Below, piece after piece: positions 8,976 to 16,993 of a stretch of 64,000 nucleotides of DNA. A model generated the notes under the pieces. It made no database searches and was not told the origin of the DNA. It was given only the letters and a program-made list of their open reading frames with translations. The first letter of the stretch is position 1. Each line of letters starts with the position of its first letter. The position numbers and the translations under genes are program-made. Origin of the DNA: Rhodococcus ruber (lineage in GTDB: Bacteria; Actinomycetota; Actinomycetes; Mycobacteriales; Mycobacteriaceae); assembly GCF_027270735.1 (NCBI RefSeq), contig NZ_JAPWIJ010000006.1, positions 62,001-126,000 of the forward strand, read 5' to 3'.

Positions 8976-8991
8976 TGCAACCCATTGCAAC
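8976..8991. promoter_or_regulatory. Half-operator TGCAAC-N4-TGCAAC before the flavin monooxygenase
   Basis: Two TGCAAC units start 10 bp apart (8976 and 8986), matching the right half of the 7736-7788 operator in sequence and phasing. The element lies 71 bp before the monooxygenase start and just after the membrane-protein stop. It marks a separate promoter responsive to the same regulator (inference). Confidence 0.5.
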
Positions 8992-9016
8992 TCTCGACCC
9001 ACACCCGCAAGAGGAG

Positions 9017-9030
9017 TGTGCTGGGTCACA
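9017..9030. promoter_or_regulatory. Shortened CRP-like box before the flavin monooxygenase
   Basis: The sequence TGTGCTGGGTCACA has TGTG/CACA arms with 6 bp between. It equals the reverse complement of the 7714 box with two bases missing from the centre. It sits 31 bp before the monooxygenase start. Confidence 0.35.
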
Positions 9031-9061
9031 TAGAAGGCACCACGAACCGCTAGGAGTTTTG

Positions 9062-10903
9062 ATGACCCAGACCATCGAGCCGGCCTCGATCACCCGCACG
9101 CACACCCCGCAGGAACGGGTCAACGCCTGGCTGACGAGCTTCGAGGAAGCACTGGTCGCCCGCGATATTCCTCGCGTTGCCGGCATGTTCGCCGTCAGCA
9201 GCTTCTGGCGCGATCTCGTCACGTTCACCTGGAATCTCAAGACCGTCGAGGGTCGCGACGGCGTCAGCGACATGCTGTCGCAGCGGCTCGACGACACCGA
9301 TCCGACGGGTTTCCACACCACCGAGGTTCCCGACGAGGCGGACGGCGTCATCTCGGCGTGGATCGAGTTCGAGACCGCAACGAGCCGAGGTAAAGGGCAT
9401 CTGCGCCTGACGGTCGATGCCGACACCGGCGACGATGTGGCCTGGACTCTGCTGACGACCATGCAGGAGCTCAAGGGCCATGAGGAGCGTCAAGGGAAGT
9501 CCCGCATCAAGGGCGCGGTGCACGGCTCGAACGCCGATACCCAGAACTGGGCGGAGAAGAAGGAGATCGAGGAGAACGAGCTCGGCTACAGCGTGCAGCC
9601 GTATGCCCTCGTGATCGGTGGCGGTCAGGGCGGTATTGCGCTGGGCGCTCGGTTCCGACAGCTCGGGGTGCCTGCGATCGTCGTCGATCGTGCCGAACGC
9701 CCCGGCGATCAATGGCGTGGACGCTACAAGTCGCTGTGCCTGCACGACCCGGTCTGGTACGACCACCTCCCCTACCTGCCGTTCCCGCCGAACTGGCCCG
9801 TGTTCGCGCCGAAGGACAAGATCGGCGACTGGCTCGAGATGTACACCAAGGTCATGGAGGTGCCGTACTGGAGCAAGACCACCGCGAAGTCCGCCACCTA
9901 CGACGAGGCTGCCAAGGAGTGGACGGTCGTCGTCGATCGCGACGGTGAGGAAGTGATACTTCGGCCCAAGCAGTTGGTGATGGCCACCGGGATGTCCGGC
10001 AAGAAGAACGTGCCCAACTTCCCCGGCATGGACGAATTCGAGGGCGAGCAGCACCATTCGAGCGAACACCCCGGTCCCGACGCCTATGTCGGCAAACGCG
10101 TGGTGGTGGTCGGTTCCAACAACTCCGCGCACGACATCTGCAAGGCACTGTACGAGACCGGCGTCGACGTCACGATGCTGCAGCGTTCGTCCACGCACAT
10201 CGTCAAGTCCGATTCGCTGTGTGAGATCGCGCTCGGTGATCTGTACTCCGAGCGCGCAGTGGAATCCGGAATGACTACGGCCAAGGCCGATCTCACCTTC
10301 GCGTCGCTGCCGTACCGGATCATGCACGAGTTCCAGATCCCGGTGTATCAGCAGATCGCGGAGCAGGACAAGGACTTCTACGATCGCCTCGAGAAGGCCG
10401 GCTTCCAACACGACTTCGGCGACGACGGTTCGGGGCTGTTCATGAAGTACCTGCGCCGCGGCTCGGGCTACTACATCGACGTCGGCGCATCCGAGCTCGT
10501 CGCGGACGGCAAGATCAAACTCGTTGCCGGACAGGTGGAGCGGATCAGCAAGACCGGCGTGGTACTCGAAGACGGTACCGAGCTCCCGGCCGATCTCATC
10601 GTCTACGCCACCGGCTACGGCTCGATGAACGGCTGGGTTGCCGACCTCATCGACCAGGAGACCGCGGACAAAGTCGGTAAATGCTGGGGTCTGGGATCGG
10701 ACACCACCAAGGATCCCGGTCCGTGGGAGGGCGAGCAGCGCAACATGTGGAAGCCGACCCAGCAGGAGAACTTCTGGTTCCACGGCGGCAATCTGCATCA
10801 GTCGCGGCACTATTCGCTCTACCTCGCACTGCAGATCAAGGCGCGCTACGAGGGCATCGACACCCCGGTCTACGGGCTGCAGGAAGTGCATCACCTTCGG
10901 TGA
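9062..10903 (+). CDS. Flavin-containing monooxygenase with N-terminal NTF2-like domain
   Basis: 613 residues from ATG 9062, with AGGAG 5 bp upstream. Residues 1-140 form an NTF2/SnoaL-like domain (VNAWLTSFEEALVARDIPRV). From about 180 there is an FAD-binding GGGQGGIALGARFRQLG, then WRGRYKSLCLHDP, a second dinucleotide motif VVVGSNNSAHDI for NADPH, and the C-terminal ATGYGSMNGWV. The fingerprint reads FEGEQHHSSEHP where Baeyer-Villiger enzymes have FxGxxxHxxxWP, so Trp is replaced by His. It is probably a class B FAD/NADPH monooxygenase of unknown substrate. Neighbouring ketone/alcohol dehydrogenases and the shared operator suggest a ketone or carbonyl substrate. A 17-bp hairpin follows the stop. 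Confidence 0.9.
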   Translation: MTQTIEPASITRTHTPQERVNAWLTSFEEALVARDIPRVAGMFAVSSFWRDLVTFTWNLKTVEGRDGVSDMLSQRLDDTDPTGFHTTEVPDEADGVISAWIEFETATSRGKGHLRLTVDADTGDDVAWTLLTTMQELKGHEERQGKSRIKGAVHGSNADTQNWAEKKEIEENELGYSVQPYALVIGGGQGGIALGARFRQLGVPAIVVDRAERPGDQWRGRYKSLCLHDPVWYDHLPYLPFPPNWPVFAPKDKIGDWLEMYTKVMEVPYWSKTTAKSATYDEAAKEWTVVVDRDGEEVILRPKQLVMATGMSGKKNVPNFPGMDEFEGEQHHSSEHPGPDAYVGKRVVVVGSNNSAHDICKALYETGVDVTMLQRSSTHIVKSDSLCEIALGDLYSERAVESGMTTAKADLTFASLPYRIMHEFQIPVYQQIAEQDKDFYDRLEKAGFQHDFGDDGSGLFMKYLRRGSGYYIDVGASELVADGKIKLVAGQVERISKTGVVLEDGTELPADLIVYATGYGSMNGWVADLIDQETADKVGKCWGLGSDTTKDPGPWEGEQRNMWKPTQQENFWFHGGNLHQSRHYSLYLALQIKARYEGIDTPVYGLQEVHHLR

Positions 10904-10908
10904 CGGTC

Positions 10909-10948
10909 GTGCGCGGAACCTCGTAGCAGAGTACGAGGTTCCGCGCAC
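10909..10948. terminator. Bidirectional hairpin between convergent genes
   Basis: Perfect 17-bp inverted repeat (GTGCGCGGAACCTCGTA at 10909-10925 and its complement at 10932-10948) with a 6-nt loop. It sits between the stops of the flavin monooxygenase and the convergent carboxylesterase. No U-tract follows, as is common for actinobacterial terminators. Confidence 0.75.
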
Positions 10949-10971
10949 GTGCGGCGCAGCCGCTCAGCCGC

Positions 10972-12447
10972 TCAGCGCACCCCGTCCCACACCTCGCGTG
11001 TAGCCGACCTCGGGTCCAGAACGACTCCCGGCTCGTCGCCGAACATCATCACCGCACGGTCGCTGCCGTACGAGTCCCATCCGGGAGAGCCGTCGCGCAC
11101 GAAATCGATCCAGGCACGGTGCATCTCGTCGGCGACCTTCTGCGGCGGGTTCGGGCCCGTGATCCGTGCGGTCTCGGGCTTGTGCAGCATATCGAACACG
11201 AATGGGATCTCGAGTGCATGGCAGGCCCCGAGTGCGCCGTCGAACAACGATGAGCGCCAGGTGAATTCGTAGACGAAAGCGTTACCGGAGCGGGCCTCGA
11301 CCAGGCGCGTGGCCGGGATACGGAAGAACCAGTCGGTCATGACGGCGATCATCAGCTCGCCGGCCGAGGCGTCGGGCAGCTGTTCGCGGTACCTGTCGAG
11401 CGCCGACGGGTCGGCTCGGTACCCGGCAAGGACCATCTTCACGTAGTCCTCGGTGAGGTGCGAGACAATTCCGGCCGGCACGATGAAGAACGCATGTTCC
11501 TCGCTGGTGGTTCCGATCAGCACGTCCACCTGTGCGCTCGCGCCGTCACTGATGATTCGTGAAAATGGAAGCGCCGGAACGACATCACCGTCGATGCAGG
11601 GCTCGAATGCCATGACGTTCAAGGCGAGCTCACCCCACGCGCCGGTCGGGGCCTCGGCCGCGATGCGATCGGACAGATCGCGCTGCGCGTCGACCAAGGC
11701 GTCCACCGACACCGACCCGAATCCGTCCGCCGTCGCCTCGACGCCGAGCGAGGCCGCCAACGCCGCGGAGACCGTCGCGGCGGTCTCGGCGGTGATGACG
11801 TGGTGGCCGGCTCCGCTTTGAAGAATCGCCCGTTGGAAGAGCCCCTCGGCACGGGGCATCGACATCAGGGTGCCGACGCTCATCGCGCCCGCCGACTCCC
11901 CCGCGATGGTCACCCGGGCCGGATCGCCTCCGTAGGCCGCGATGTGGTCGCGTACCCATTCGAGGGCGGCGACCTGGTCGAGCATTCCGCGGTTGGCCGG
12001 GGCTCCGTCGATCGACGCGAAGCCGTCGACGCCGAGTCGGTAGTTGATCACCACGGCCACGACGCCGTCGCGCGCGAAGGCGGAACCGTCGTACGTGGGA
12101 ATGGCGTTGCTGCCGTTGACGAATGCGCCGCCGTGAATCCAGACGAACACCGGTGCCGAGCCGCCGGCATCGGGGGTGAAGATGTTGACGTTCAGGCAGT
12201 CCTCGCCGGGTACCACCGGCTCACTGAGGATCTCGCTGGTCGGCGGACGGTAACCCACCTTGGGAACGGTGGCCCCCAACTCGAGCGCGTCGCGCACTCC
12301 GTCCCACGTCGGTGGCGGCGACGGAGCCTGAAATCGGCGGGGTCCGAACGGAGCCTCGGCGTACGGCACTCCGAGAAACGAGGTGACGCCTGCGCCGGTC
12401 CGACCGCGAACCTGGCCCTGAGGTGTATCGACGGTGATCGTGTCCAT
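10972..12447 (-). CDS. Type B carboxylesterase (PnbA-like)
   Basis: 491 residues, the normal length for the alpha/beta-hydrolase type B carboxylesterase/para-nitrobenzyl esterase family. The oxyanion loop HGGAF is at 105-109 and the nucleophile elbow GESAG at 183-187 (Ser185). The N-terminal GxxxFLGVPYAEAPFGPRRF and EDCLNVNIF signatures are present. The catalytic His would lie in the region around GACHALEIPFVF. It hydrolyses carboxylic esters, probably in the cytoplasm since no signal peptide is seen. It is transcribed separately, 57 bp after the start of the next upstream transcription unit region. Confidence 0.93.
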   Translation of the reverse strand: MDTITVDTPQGQVRGRTGAGVTSFLGVPYAEAPFGPRRFQAPSPPPTWDGVRDALELGATVPKVGYRPPTSEILSEPVVPGEDCLNVNIFTPDAGGSAPVFVWIHGGAFVNGSNAIPTYDGSAFARDGVVAVVINYRLGVDGFASIDGAPANRGMLDQVAALEWVRDHIAAYGGDPARVTIAGESAGAMSVGTLMSMPRAEGLFQRAILQSGAGHHVITAETAATVSAALAASLGVEATADGFGSVSVDALVDAQRDLSDRIAAEAPTGAWGELALNVMAFEPCIDGDVVPALPFSRIISDGASAQVDVLIGTTSEEHAFFIVPAGIVSHLTEDYVKMVLAGYRADPSALDRYREQLPDASAGELMIAVMTDWFFRIPATRLVEARSGNAFVYEFTWRSSLFDGALGACHALEIPFVFDMLHKPETARITGPNPPQKVADEMHRAWIDFVRDGSPGWDSYGSDRAVMMFGDEPGVVLDPRSATREVWDGVR

Positions 12448-12504
12448 ACGTCCTTATTACCCTGTTCGCTTCGCGTTGTCGGTCGGACCGGCAACTTTCG
12501 GTGC

Positions 12505-13509
12505 TCAGACCAGACGTGCCTCGGGCGAGCCCGTCTTGCCCGCGTCACGCTCGACGGAATCCCCGAGCGCATCGTCGATCTTTGCGAGCACGTCGGCGTC
12601 GAGGGTGACCTCGGAGGCCTTGATGTTCTCAGCGATCTGCTCGGGACGGGAGGCCCCGACGAGTGCGGCGGCGATGTTGTCGTTGGCCAGTACCCACGCA
12701 ACGGCCAACTGCGCCATGGTGATTCCCAGATCATCGGCGATAGGCTTCAGCTGCTGCACCCGGGTGAGCGTCTGATCGTCGAGGTAGCGCGCGATCATCT
12801 TGTCGCCGCCCTTGTCGTCCTTGGCGCGCGAACCGTCGGGCAGGGGTTGACCGGGGAGGTACTTACCGGTGAGCACACCCTGGGCGATCGGCGACCAGAC
12901 GATCTGTGAGATGCCCAGTTCCTTCGACGTCGGGATCACCTGATCCTCGATCACGCGCCACAGCGCCGAATACTGCGGCTGGTTCGAGATGATCGAGAAG
13001 CCGTTCTGGCGGGCGAGTTCCTGCCCGGCGCGCAGCTGATCGGCGGTCCACTCGGACACACCGATGTAGAGCGCCTTGCCCTGGCGGACGACGTCACCGA
13101 AGGCGGCGATGGTCTCCTCGAGCGGGGTCTCGACGTCGTAGCGATGCGCCTGGTAGAGGTCGACGTATTCGGTGCCGAGTCGACGCAGCGAGGCGTCGAT
13201 GCCTTCGAGGATGTGCTTACGCGAGAGTCCGGTGTCGTTGGGGCCCTTGGGCCCGACGGGGAAGTAGACCTTGGTGAAAATCTCGAGCGATTCCCGACGC
13301 TCACCCTTGAGCGCGTCGCCCAGCACCGTCTCGGCAGCTCCGTTGGCGTAGACGTCAGCGGTGTCGAATGTGGTGATGCCCGCATCGAGGGCCGCGCGTA
13401 CACACTGGGTGGCGATGTCGTTCTCCACCTGCGATCCGTGCGTCAACCAGTTGCCGTAGGTGATCTCCGAGATCTTCAGTCCACTGTTTCCGAGGTATCT
13501 GTAAGCCAT
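12505..13509 (-). CDS. Aldo/keto reductase, voltage-gated K+ channel beta-subunit type
   Basis: 334 residues from ATG 13509. It is a TIM-barrel AKR with the N-terminus MAYRYLGNSGLKISEITYGN, catalytic Asp/Tyr region FDTADVYANGAAE, Lys in IFTKVYFPV, His in YQAHRYDVETPLEETI and NADPH loop LVGASRPEQI. It resembles the KCNAB/YghZ group that reduces aldehydes such as L-glyceraldehyde 3-phosphate. The gene is 23 bp downstream of the membrane-protein stop at 13533 and 57 bp upstream of the esterase start, all on the minus strand. Confidence 0.93.
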   Translation of the reverse strand: MAYRYLGNSGLKISEITYGNWLTHGSQVENDIATQCVRAALDAGITTFDTADVYANGAAETVLGDALKGERRESLEIFTKVYFPVGPKGPNDTGLSRKHILEGIDASLRRLGTEYVDLYQAHRYDVETPLEETIAAFGDVVRQGKALYIGVSEWTADQLRAGQELARQNGFSIISNQPQYSALWRVIEDQVIPTSKELGISQIVWSPIAQGVLTGKYLPGQPLPDGSRAKDDKGGDKMIARYLDDQTLTRVQQLKPIADDLGITMAQLAVAWVLANDNIAAALVGASRPEQIAENIKASEVTLDADVLAKIDDALGDSVERDAGKTGSPEARLV

Positions 13510-13532
13510 GTGAGAAAACGGTACTCCGGTGA

Positions 13533-14801
13533 TCAATTCAGTAGCGGTCGACGACCGAGGAACCGCGTCCCGACGCCTGCGAGGACCACCGTCACAACGG
13601 CTGCGCCCGTGGAGAACCACAGCTGGGTGCTGGGCCACGTCGCGCTGTGCATGACGGACGTGAGCGGCGTGTACGCCGTCCATCCATAGGTGACCACCAT
13701 CGGTACCGTGATCGCCACCGGCACCGCGAGGCCTAACGTCACCGGAACTGGGCTAGCTGGAGTGGCCGACGTGCACGCCACGTACAGATAGGCCGCACCG
13801 GCCGGGAAGATGAGCAGACTCGCCACGTAGTGCACATTGTCCAGCGGCGGGTACTCGAACAGTGCGGTCACACAGACCATTGCCAGGATCGCAAAGCCGA
13901 CGAACGGGCGACCCGACCGCAGTCCAAGTGCCACTCCGACCGACACGGCGAGTGCCGTGACGGCCACGAGCCCGAGTGTCCAGACTCCGTCCGAGACCTC
14001 GATGCCCACTCCGGCGGTGGTGGTCGAGGTGATGAACACGGCGGTCCCGGCGAGAACCATGATGCCGCCTCGCCCTGGCAGCAGAGCAGCGGCACCGAAC
14101 AGAACAGGTACGACGAGGATTCCGAAGTACCAATTTCCAACGAGACCGTACTCGCTCTGAAACACGCTGCGTGCGAACAGTTCGGCGAGTAGAAGGCCAC
14201 CGATCGAGACCAGCAGCATCGCCCCGATAGTGCGGATACCCAGCTCGGGTGGCGAACTCCCTTCGCTGTCGTCCACACGAGCCGCCCAGGCCACCGCCAG
14301 CACAGCCAGTAGGCACAGGACCGGAACGACCACCGGTGTGCCGATATCGGATTCGCTGAGGTAATCGGCGTAGCGCCGCGGGACAGCCGGGTGTTGCAAG
14401 GCCTCGACCGCGCCTGAACTGAGTAGGCCGACAAGGAACGACCCGATCAGCAGTGCTTGTCGAACTCGTACACCGATTGCCCGTACTGCAGTGCATCCCA
14501 ACAGAACTCCGCCGGCCACCACCTCGGCGAGGTCGGAGGGCATCAGCAGTGCCGTCACCCCGGCGACAACGGCGGCGGCGATGGACAAGCCGGTAAGAAT
14601 ACTGCGCCCACGAACGAGCATCGCCAAAGCCGACGCCAGAATCACTGCAATTGCAACTCCCCCTCCGCCGCTGGAGAACAGCACGCCGCCGACGCCGGTG
14701 TCGCCGAAGAAGTCGACCCCGTCGGATTGTGACAGCAAACCGGCCAGGAGTCCGGAGAGCAACAGTGCGAGCACAGCCATTGACGAATTATGCACTGCCA
14801 C
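13533..14801 (-). CDS. Polytopic membrane protein of unknown function
   Basis: 422 residues with about twelve hydrophobic segments spread evenly over the protein and short polar loops. No transport or enzymatic motif is recognised. The start at ATG 14801 overlaps the end of the MarR gene by 14 bp; ATG 14780 (MAVLALLLSG) would avoid the overlap. Same-strand packing after PfpI and MarR suggests it is the third gene of that operon, making it a candidate transporter controlled by the MarR protein (inference). Confidence 0.8.
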   Translation of the reverse strand: MAVHNSSMAVLALLLSGLLAGLLSQSDGVDFFGDTGVGGVLFSSGGGGVAIAVILASALAMLVRGRSILTGLSIAAAVVAGVTALLMPSDLAEVVAGGVLLGCTAVRAIGVRVRQALLIGSFLVGLLSSGAVEALQHPAVPRRYADYLSESDIGTPVVVPVLCLLAVLAVAWAARVDDSEGSSPPELGIRTIGAMLLVSIGGLLLAELFARSVFQSEYGLVGNWYFGILVVPVLFGAAALLPGRGGIMVLAGTAVFITSTTTAGVGIEVSDGVWTLGLVAVTALAVSVGVALGLRSGRPFVGFAILAMVCVTALFEYPPLDNVHYVASLLIFPAGAAYLYVACTSATPASPVPVTLGLAVPVAITVPMVVTYGWTAYTPLTSVMHSATWPSTQLWFSTGAAVVTVVLAGVGTRFLGRRPLLN

Positions 14802-15252
14802 AACGATAGTGACGGGAGGCTACAAGGATCTTCTCCAGGGTCTCCGCAAAGGAACGCAATTCGTCCTCACCCACTGCGGCACCAACGGCGTCCGACCACG
14901 CATGCTGAGCATCTCTCAAAGCGGCGACGGTCTCGCGTCCCTTGGGGGTGGGTTCGAGGAGCTTGGCCCGCCTGTGGTGCGGGTTGTCGACGTACACGGC
15001 CCAGCCTTTGTCCACCAACAGATTCGCGGTGCGCTGCACGCTCTGCCGCGCCAATCCCAGACCGACGCGTCGCGCGATATCAGCGACCGACAGGGGCTCG
15101 TCCAGGGTTGCTCCGAGGACCTGCCACCACGCCGGAGTCAGACCCGTCGGCGCGGTGATGTCCTGTGCGGCAGCCAGAAATTCGCCATTGAGCTCGAAGA
15201 CGGGCAACACCAGAGCAGTCAGCGCATCGCCCTCCGGGCTGCGGTCGGTCAC
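14788..15252 (-). CDS. MarR-family transcriptional regulator
   Basis: 154 residues from GTG 15252. A winged helix spans about 30-110: PAWWQVLGATLDEPLSVADI, IARRVGLGLARQSVQRTANL and a wing DNPHHRRAKLLEPTPKGRE. It is preceded and followed by dimerisation helices. The start overlaps the PfpI stop by 4 bp (GTGA), so the two are translationally coupled. The twin 20-bp palindromes at 15867-15915, just upstream of the operon, are the likely autoregulatory operator. Confidence 0.9.
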   Translation of the reverse strand: MTDRSPEGDALTALVLPVFELNGEFLAAAQDITAPTGLTPAWWQVLGATLDEPLSVADIARRVGLGLARQSVQRTANLLVDKGWAVYVDNPHHRRAKLLEPTPKGRETVAALRDAQHAWSDAVGAAVGEDELRSFAETLEKILVASRHYRCGSA

Positions 15253-15848
15253 GCCCCCGCCAGCTGGTCGTAGTACTTTCGCTCGCCTGTTGTGTACAGG
15301 CCGTACCAGGCGTCGACGACGGGTTGTGGAAACACGTTCAGCCGCTCGAACACCAGCTTGGCGAACTCGATGGGTGCAGTCGCGCCGGCAGTGATGACGG
15401 TGCCGTCGGACACCGCCTTGTCGTCTCGGTAGTGCTCCGAACCACGGTATTCTGCTGCCTGCGTGAGAAACTCGGCGGCATTCGAGGTGTGCGGCCGGTC
15501 GTCGAGCAGTCCGGTCCGAGCCAGCCCGTAGGTGGCACCGCAGATCGCCGCCACCGGAGTCCCCGCCGCAACGAGTTCGGCGGCGAGCTTCAGTACCGTG
15601 TCGTGCCCGGATTCCCAACTGCCCGCTCCCGGCAGAATCAACGCGTCGAGTGTCGGCAGATCGGCCAAGCCGACGTCCGGAGTGATGCGCAATCCTCCCA
15701 TCGTTGTGACGGCCTCCCCCGTCTCCGAGGCGACGATCAGCCGGTTGGCTTCCGGGTCTTGTTCACGGGCCATGGCCAAGCCGGCGGTGAGGTATCCGTA
15801 CTCCCAGTCGGCCATGGTGTCGGTGGCATAGAGCGCAATGGTGGTCAT
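15249..15848 (-). CDS. DJ-1/PfpI family protein
   Basis: 199 residues. The nucleophile elbow AICGATYGLA carries the reactive Cys, and ALILPGAGSWESG holds the oxyanion region of the DJ-1/PfpI class I glutamine-amidotransferase-like fold. Members act as glyoxalases, deglycases, stress chaperones or AraC-linked sensors; the exact activity cannot be read from sequence. It is first in the PfpI-MarR-membrane protein operon, directly behind the twin palindromic operator, which fits an inducible stress or detoxification role. Confidence 0.9.
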   Translation of the reverse strand: MTTIALYATDTMADWEYGYLTAGLAMAREQDPEANRLIVASETGEAVTTMGGLRITPDVGLADLPTLDALILPGAGSWESGHDTVLKLAAELVAAGTPVAAICGATYGLARTGLLDDRPHTSNAAEFLTQAAEYRGSEHYRDDKAVSDGTVITAGATAPIEFAKLVFERLNVFPQPVVDAWYGLYTTGERKYYDQLAGA

Positions 15849-15866
15849 CGGAACGTCCTCACGTCG

Positions 15867-15886
15867 ATTGACAGGATACTGTCAAT
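15867..15886. promoter_or_regulatory. Palindromic operator 1 of the PfpI-MarR operon
   Basis: The sequence ATTGACAGGATACTGTCAAT has 8-bp perfect arms (ATTGACAG/CTGTCAAT). It starts 19 bp upstream of the PfpI start, in the promoter region. It is a near-copy of the next palindrome, centred 29 bp away. Confidence 0.8.
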
Positions 15887-15888
15887 CA

Positions 15889-16551
15889 TCACCCCATTGA
15901 CAGCATGCTGTCAATACTCGGTAGCACCCGAGTGGCTCGCGCGCGCGGACCCACCTCGTCCAGATAGATCCGGCATGCCGCGTGATAGCGCTGGTCGAAG
16001 GCCATACCCGCGGCCACTTCACCCCCGAGCGCATCCGCATCCCTGGCTGTACCGCGAGCACGTGCGACGTCCATCGGTGTGTCGACGAATACCGTGTAGT
16101 CCCAGTAGTCAGGCAGCGGCGGCCGGTGCAGAAACGTTCCGTCCACCACAACGATTGCGTCGGCGGATACCGGTTCGAGCGGATCGTTCACCGGCTCGTC
16201 CGTGGCCAGATCGATGATCCGACGCCGGATTTCACCACTTCCGTTCGGCCCTAACGGAATCAGCACCTGCGTACACAGCGCCTCGAAATCGTATGCGTCC
16301 CGGTAGTAGCCGGTAGCCGATGTTCGCCCTTGCCGATACCGATGTGCGCGCCGGTGATGAAAACCGTCCATGGTCACATGAATCGCAGGTCGACCCTGAG
16401 CTGCAACAGCGCTCACCAGCCACCGCGCACAGGTCGACTTTCCCGATGCCGTCACCCCGTCGATTGCCACTCGTAGCGGGTGCCCCAGATCTCGAGAGAT
16501 CACGTCCCGCACCATGTCCTCACCGATACCCATCCGACGAGGGTAGGCCAA
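15889..16551 (-). CDS. P-loop (uridine kinase-like) nucleoside/nucleotide kinase
   Basis: 220 residues. The Walker A motif GVTASGKST is at about 32-40, MDGFHHRR follows (the metal/substrate Asp of uridine-kinase-like proteins), then VVVDGTFLHRPPLPDYWD as the Walker B-like region, and a lid with RARGTARDADALGG. This matches the uridine kinase/PRK-like P-loop family seen in actinobacteria; the real substrate is unknown. In-frame starts at 16551, 16533 (MGIGEDMV) and 16515 are possible. The C-terminus is unusual because its codons double as the MarR-type operator at 15896-15915. Confidence 0.85.
   Translation of the reverse strand: MAYPRRMGIGEDMVRDVISRDLGHPLRVAIDGVTASGKSTCARWLVSAVAAQGRPAIHVTMDGFHHRRAHRYRQGRTSATGYYRDAYDFEALCTQVLIPLGPNGSGEIRRRIIDLATDEPVNDPLEPVSADAIVVVDGTFLHRPPLPDYWDYTVFVDTPMDVARARGTARDADALGGEVAAGMAFDQRYHAACRIYLDEVGPRARATRVLPSIDSMLSMG
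15896..15915. promoter_or_regulatory. Palindromic operator 2, inside the end of the kinase-like gene
   Basis: The sequence ATTGACAGCATGCTGTCAAT is a perfect 20-bp palindrome. It encodes part of the last residues (IDSMLSMG) of the kinase-like gene ending at 15889. It duplicates the operator at 15867 and probably binds a second MarR dimer. Confidence 0.8.
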
Positions 16552-16561
16552 CGGAAGTACT

Positions 16562-16575
16562 CAACCAAATGGTTG
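16562..16575. promoter_or_regulatory. ArsR-type operator CAACCA-N2-TGGTTG
   Basis: Palindrome CAACCAAATGGTTG with perfect 6-bp arms, 53 bp before the ArsR start and 11 bp before the divergent kinase-like start. It is the likely autoregulatory site of the ArsR protein and could affect both directions. Confidence 0.7.
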
Positions 16576-16628
16576 ACTAGGCACGTCACGCGGCCTACGC
16601 TCGGCTTCATCGACAAAGCGAGGAGCCG

Positions 16629-16991
16629 ATGGACGATCACACGGAGCAACTCGACAGAACGTTCGCGGCCTTGGCAGACCCCACTCGACGCGACATGGTG
16701 GCGCGGCTGGCCGGCGCGGATGCGAGCGTCAGCGAATTGGCGGAGCCGTACGACATGAGTCTGCAGGCCGTATCCAAGCACGTGAAGGTGCTCGAGGAGG
16801 CCGGCCTGGTCACCCGAAGCAAAGTTGCCCAGCGTCGGCCGGTGCATCTGGACGCGGAGGTGTTCGGCCTCGTGGCGAAATGGATCGAGCGCTATCGGCA
16901 GGAAGCAGAACAACGCTACCGACGCCTCGATGCCCTGCTGGACAGCATGGACAACCAGACGAAGACCCCGCACACGAAAGAAGCGTCCTAA
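16629..16991 (+). CDS. ArsR-family transcriptional repressor
   Basis: 120 residues. The winged helix-turn-helix is complete: DRTFAALADPTRRDMVARL, then SVSELAEPYDMSLQAVSKHV and KVLEEAGLVTRSKVAQRRPV. No metal-binding CxC motif is seen, so this is the metal-independent ArsR subgroup that controls AHSA1/SRPBCC genes. The SRPBCC-fusion gene starts 2 bp after the stop, so the two form an operon. The palindrome at 16562 is the likely operator. Confidence 0.93.
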   Translation: MDDHTEQLDRTFAALADPTRRDMVARLAGADASVSELAEPYDMSLQAVSKHVKVLEEAGLVTRSKVAQRRPVHLDAEVFGLVAKWIERYRQEAEQRYRRLDALLDSMDNQTKTPHTKEAS

Positions 16992-16993
16992 CC

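Noticed and set aside
9050-10948. Minus-strand open frame of 632 codons opposite the flavin monooxygenase
   Set aside because: Antisense frame produced by codon bias; the plus strand has FAD and NADPH motifs and a ribosome binding site.
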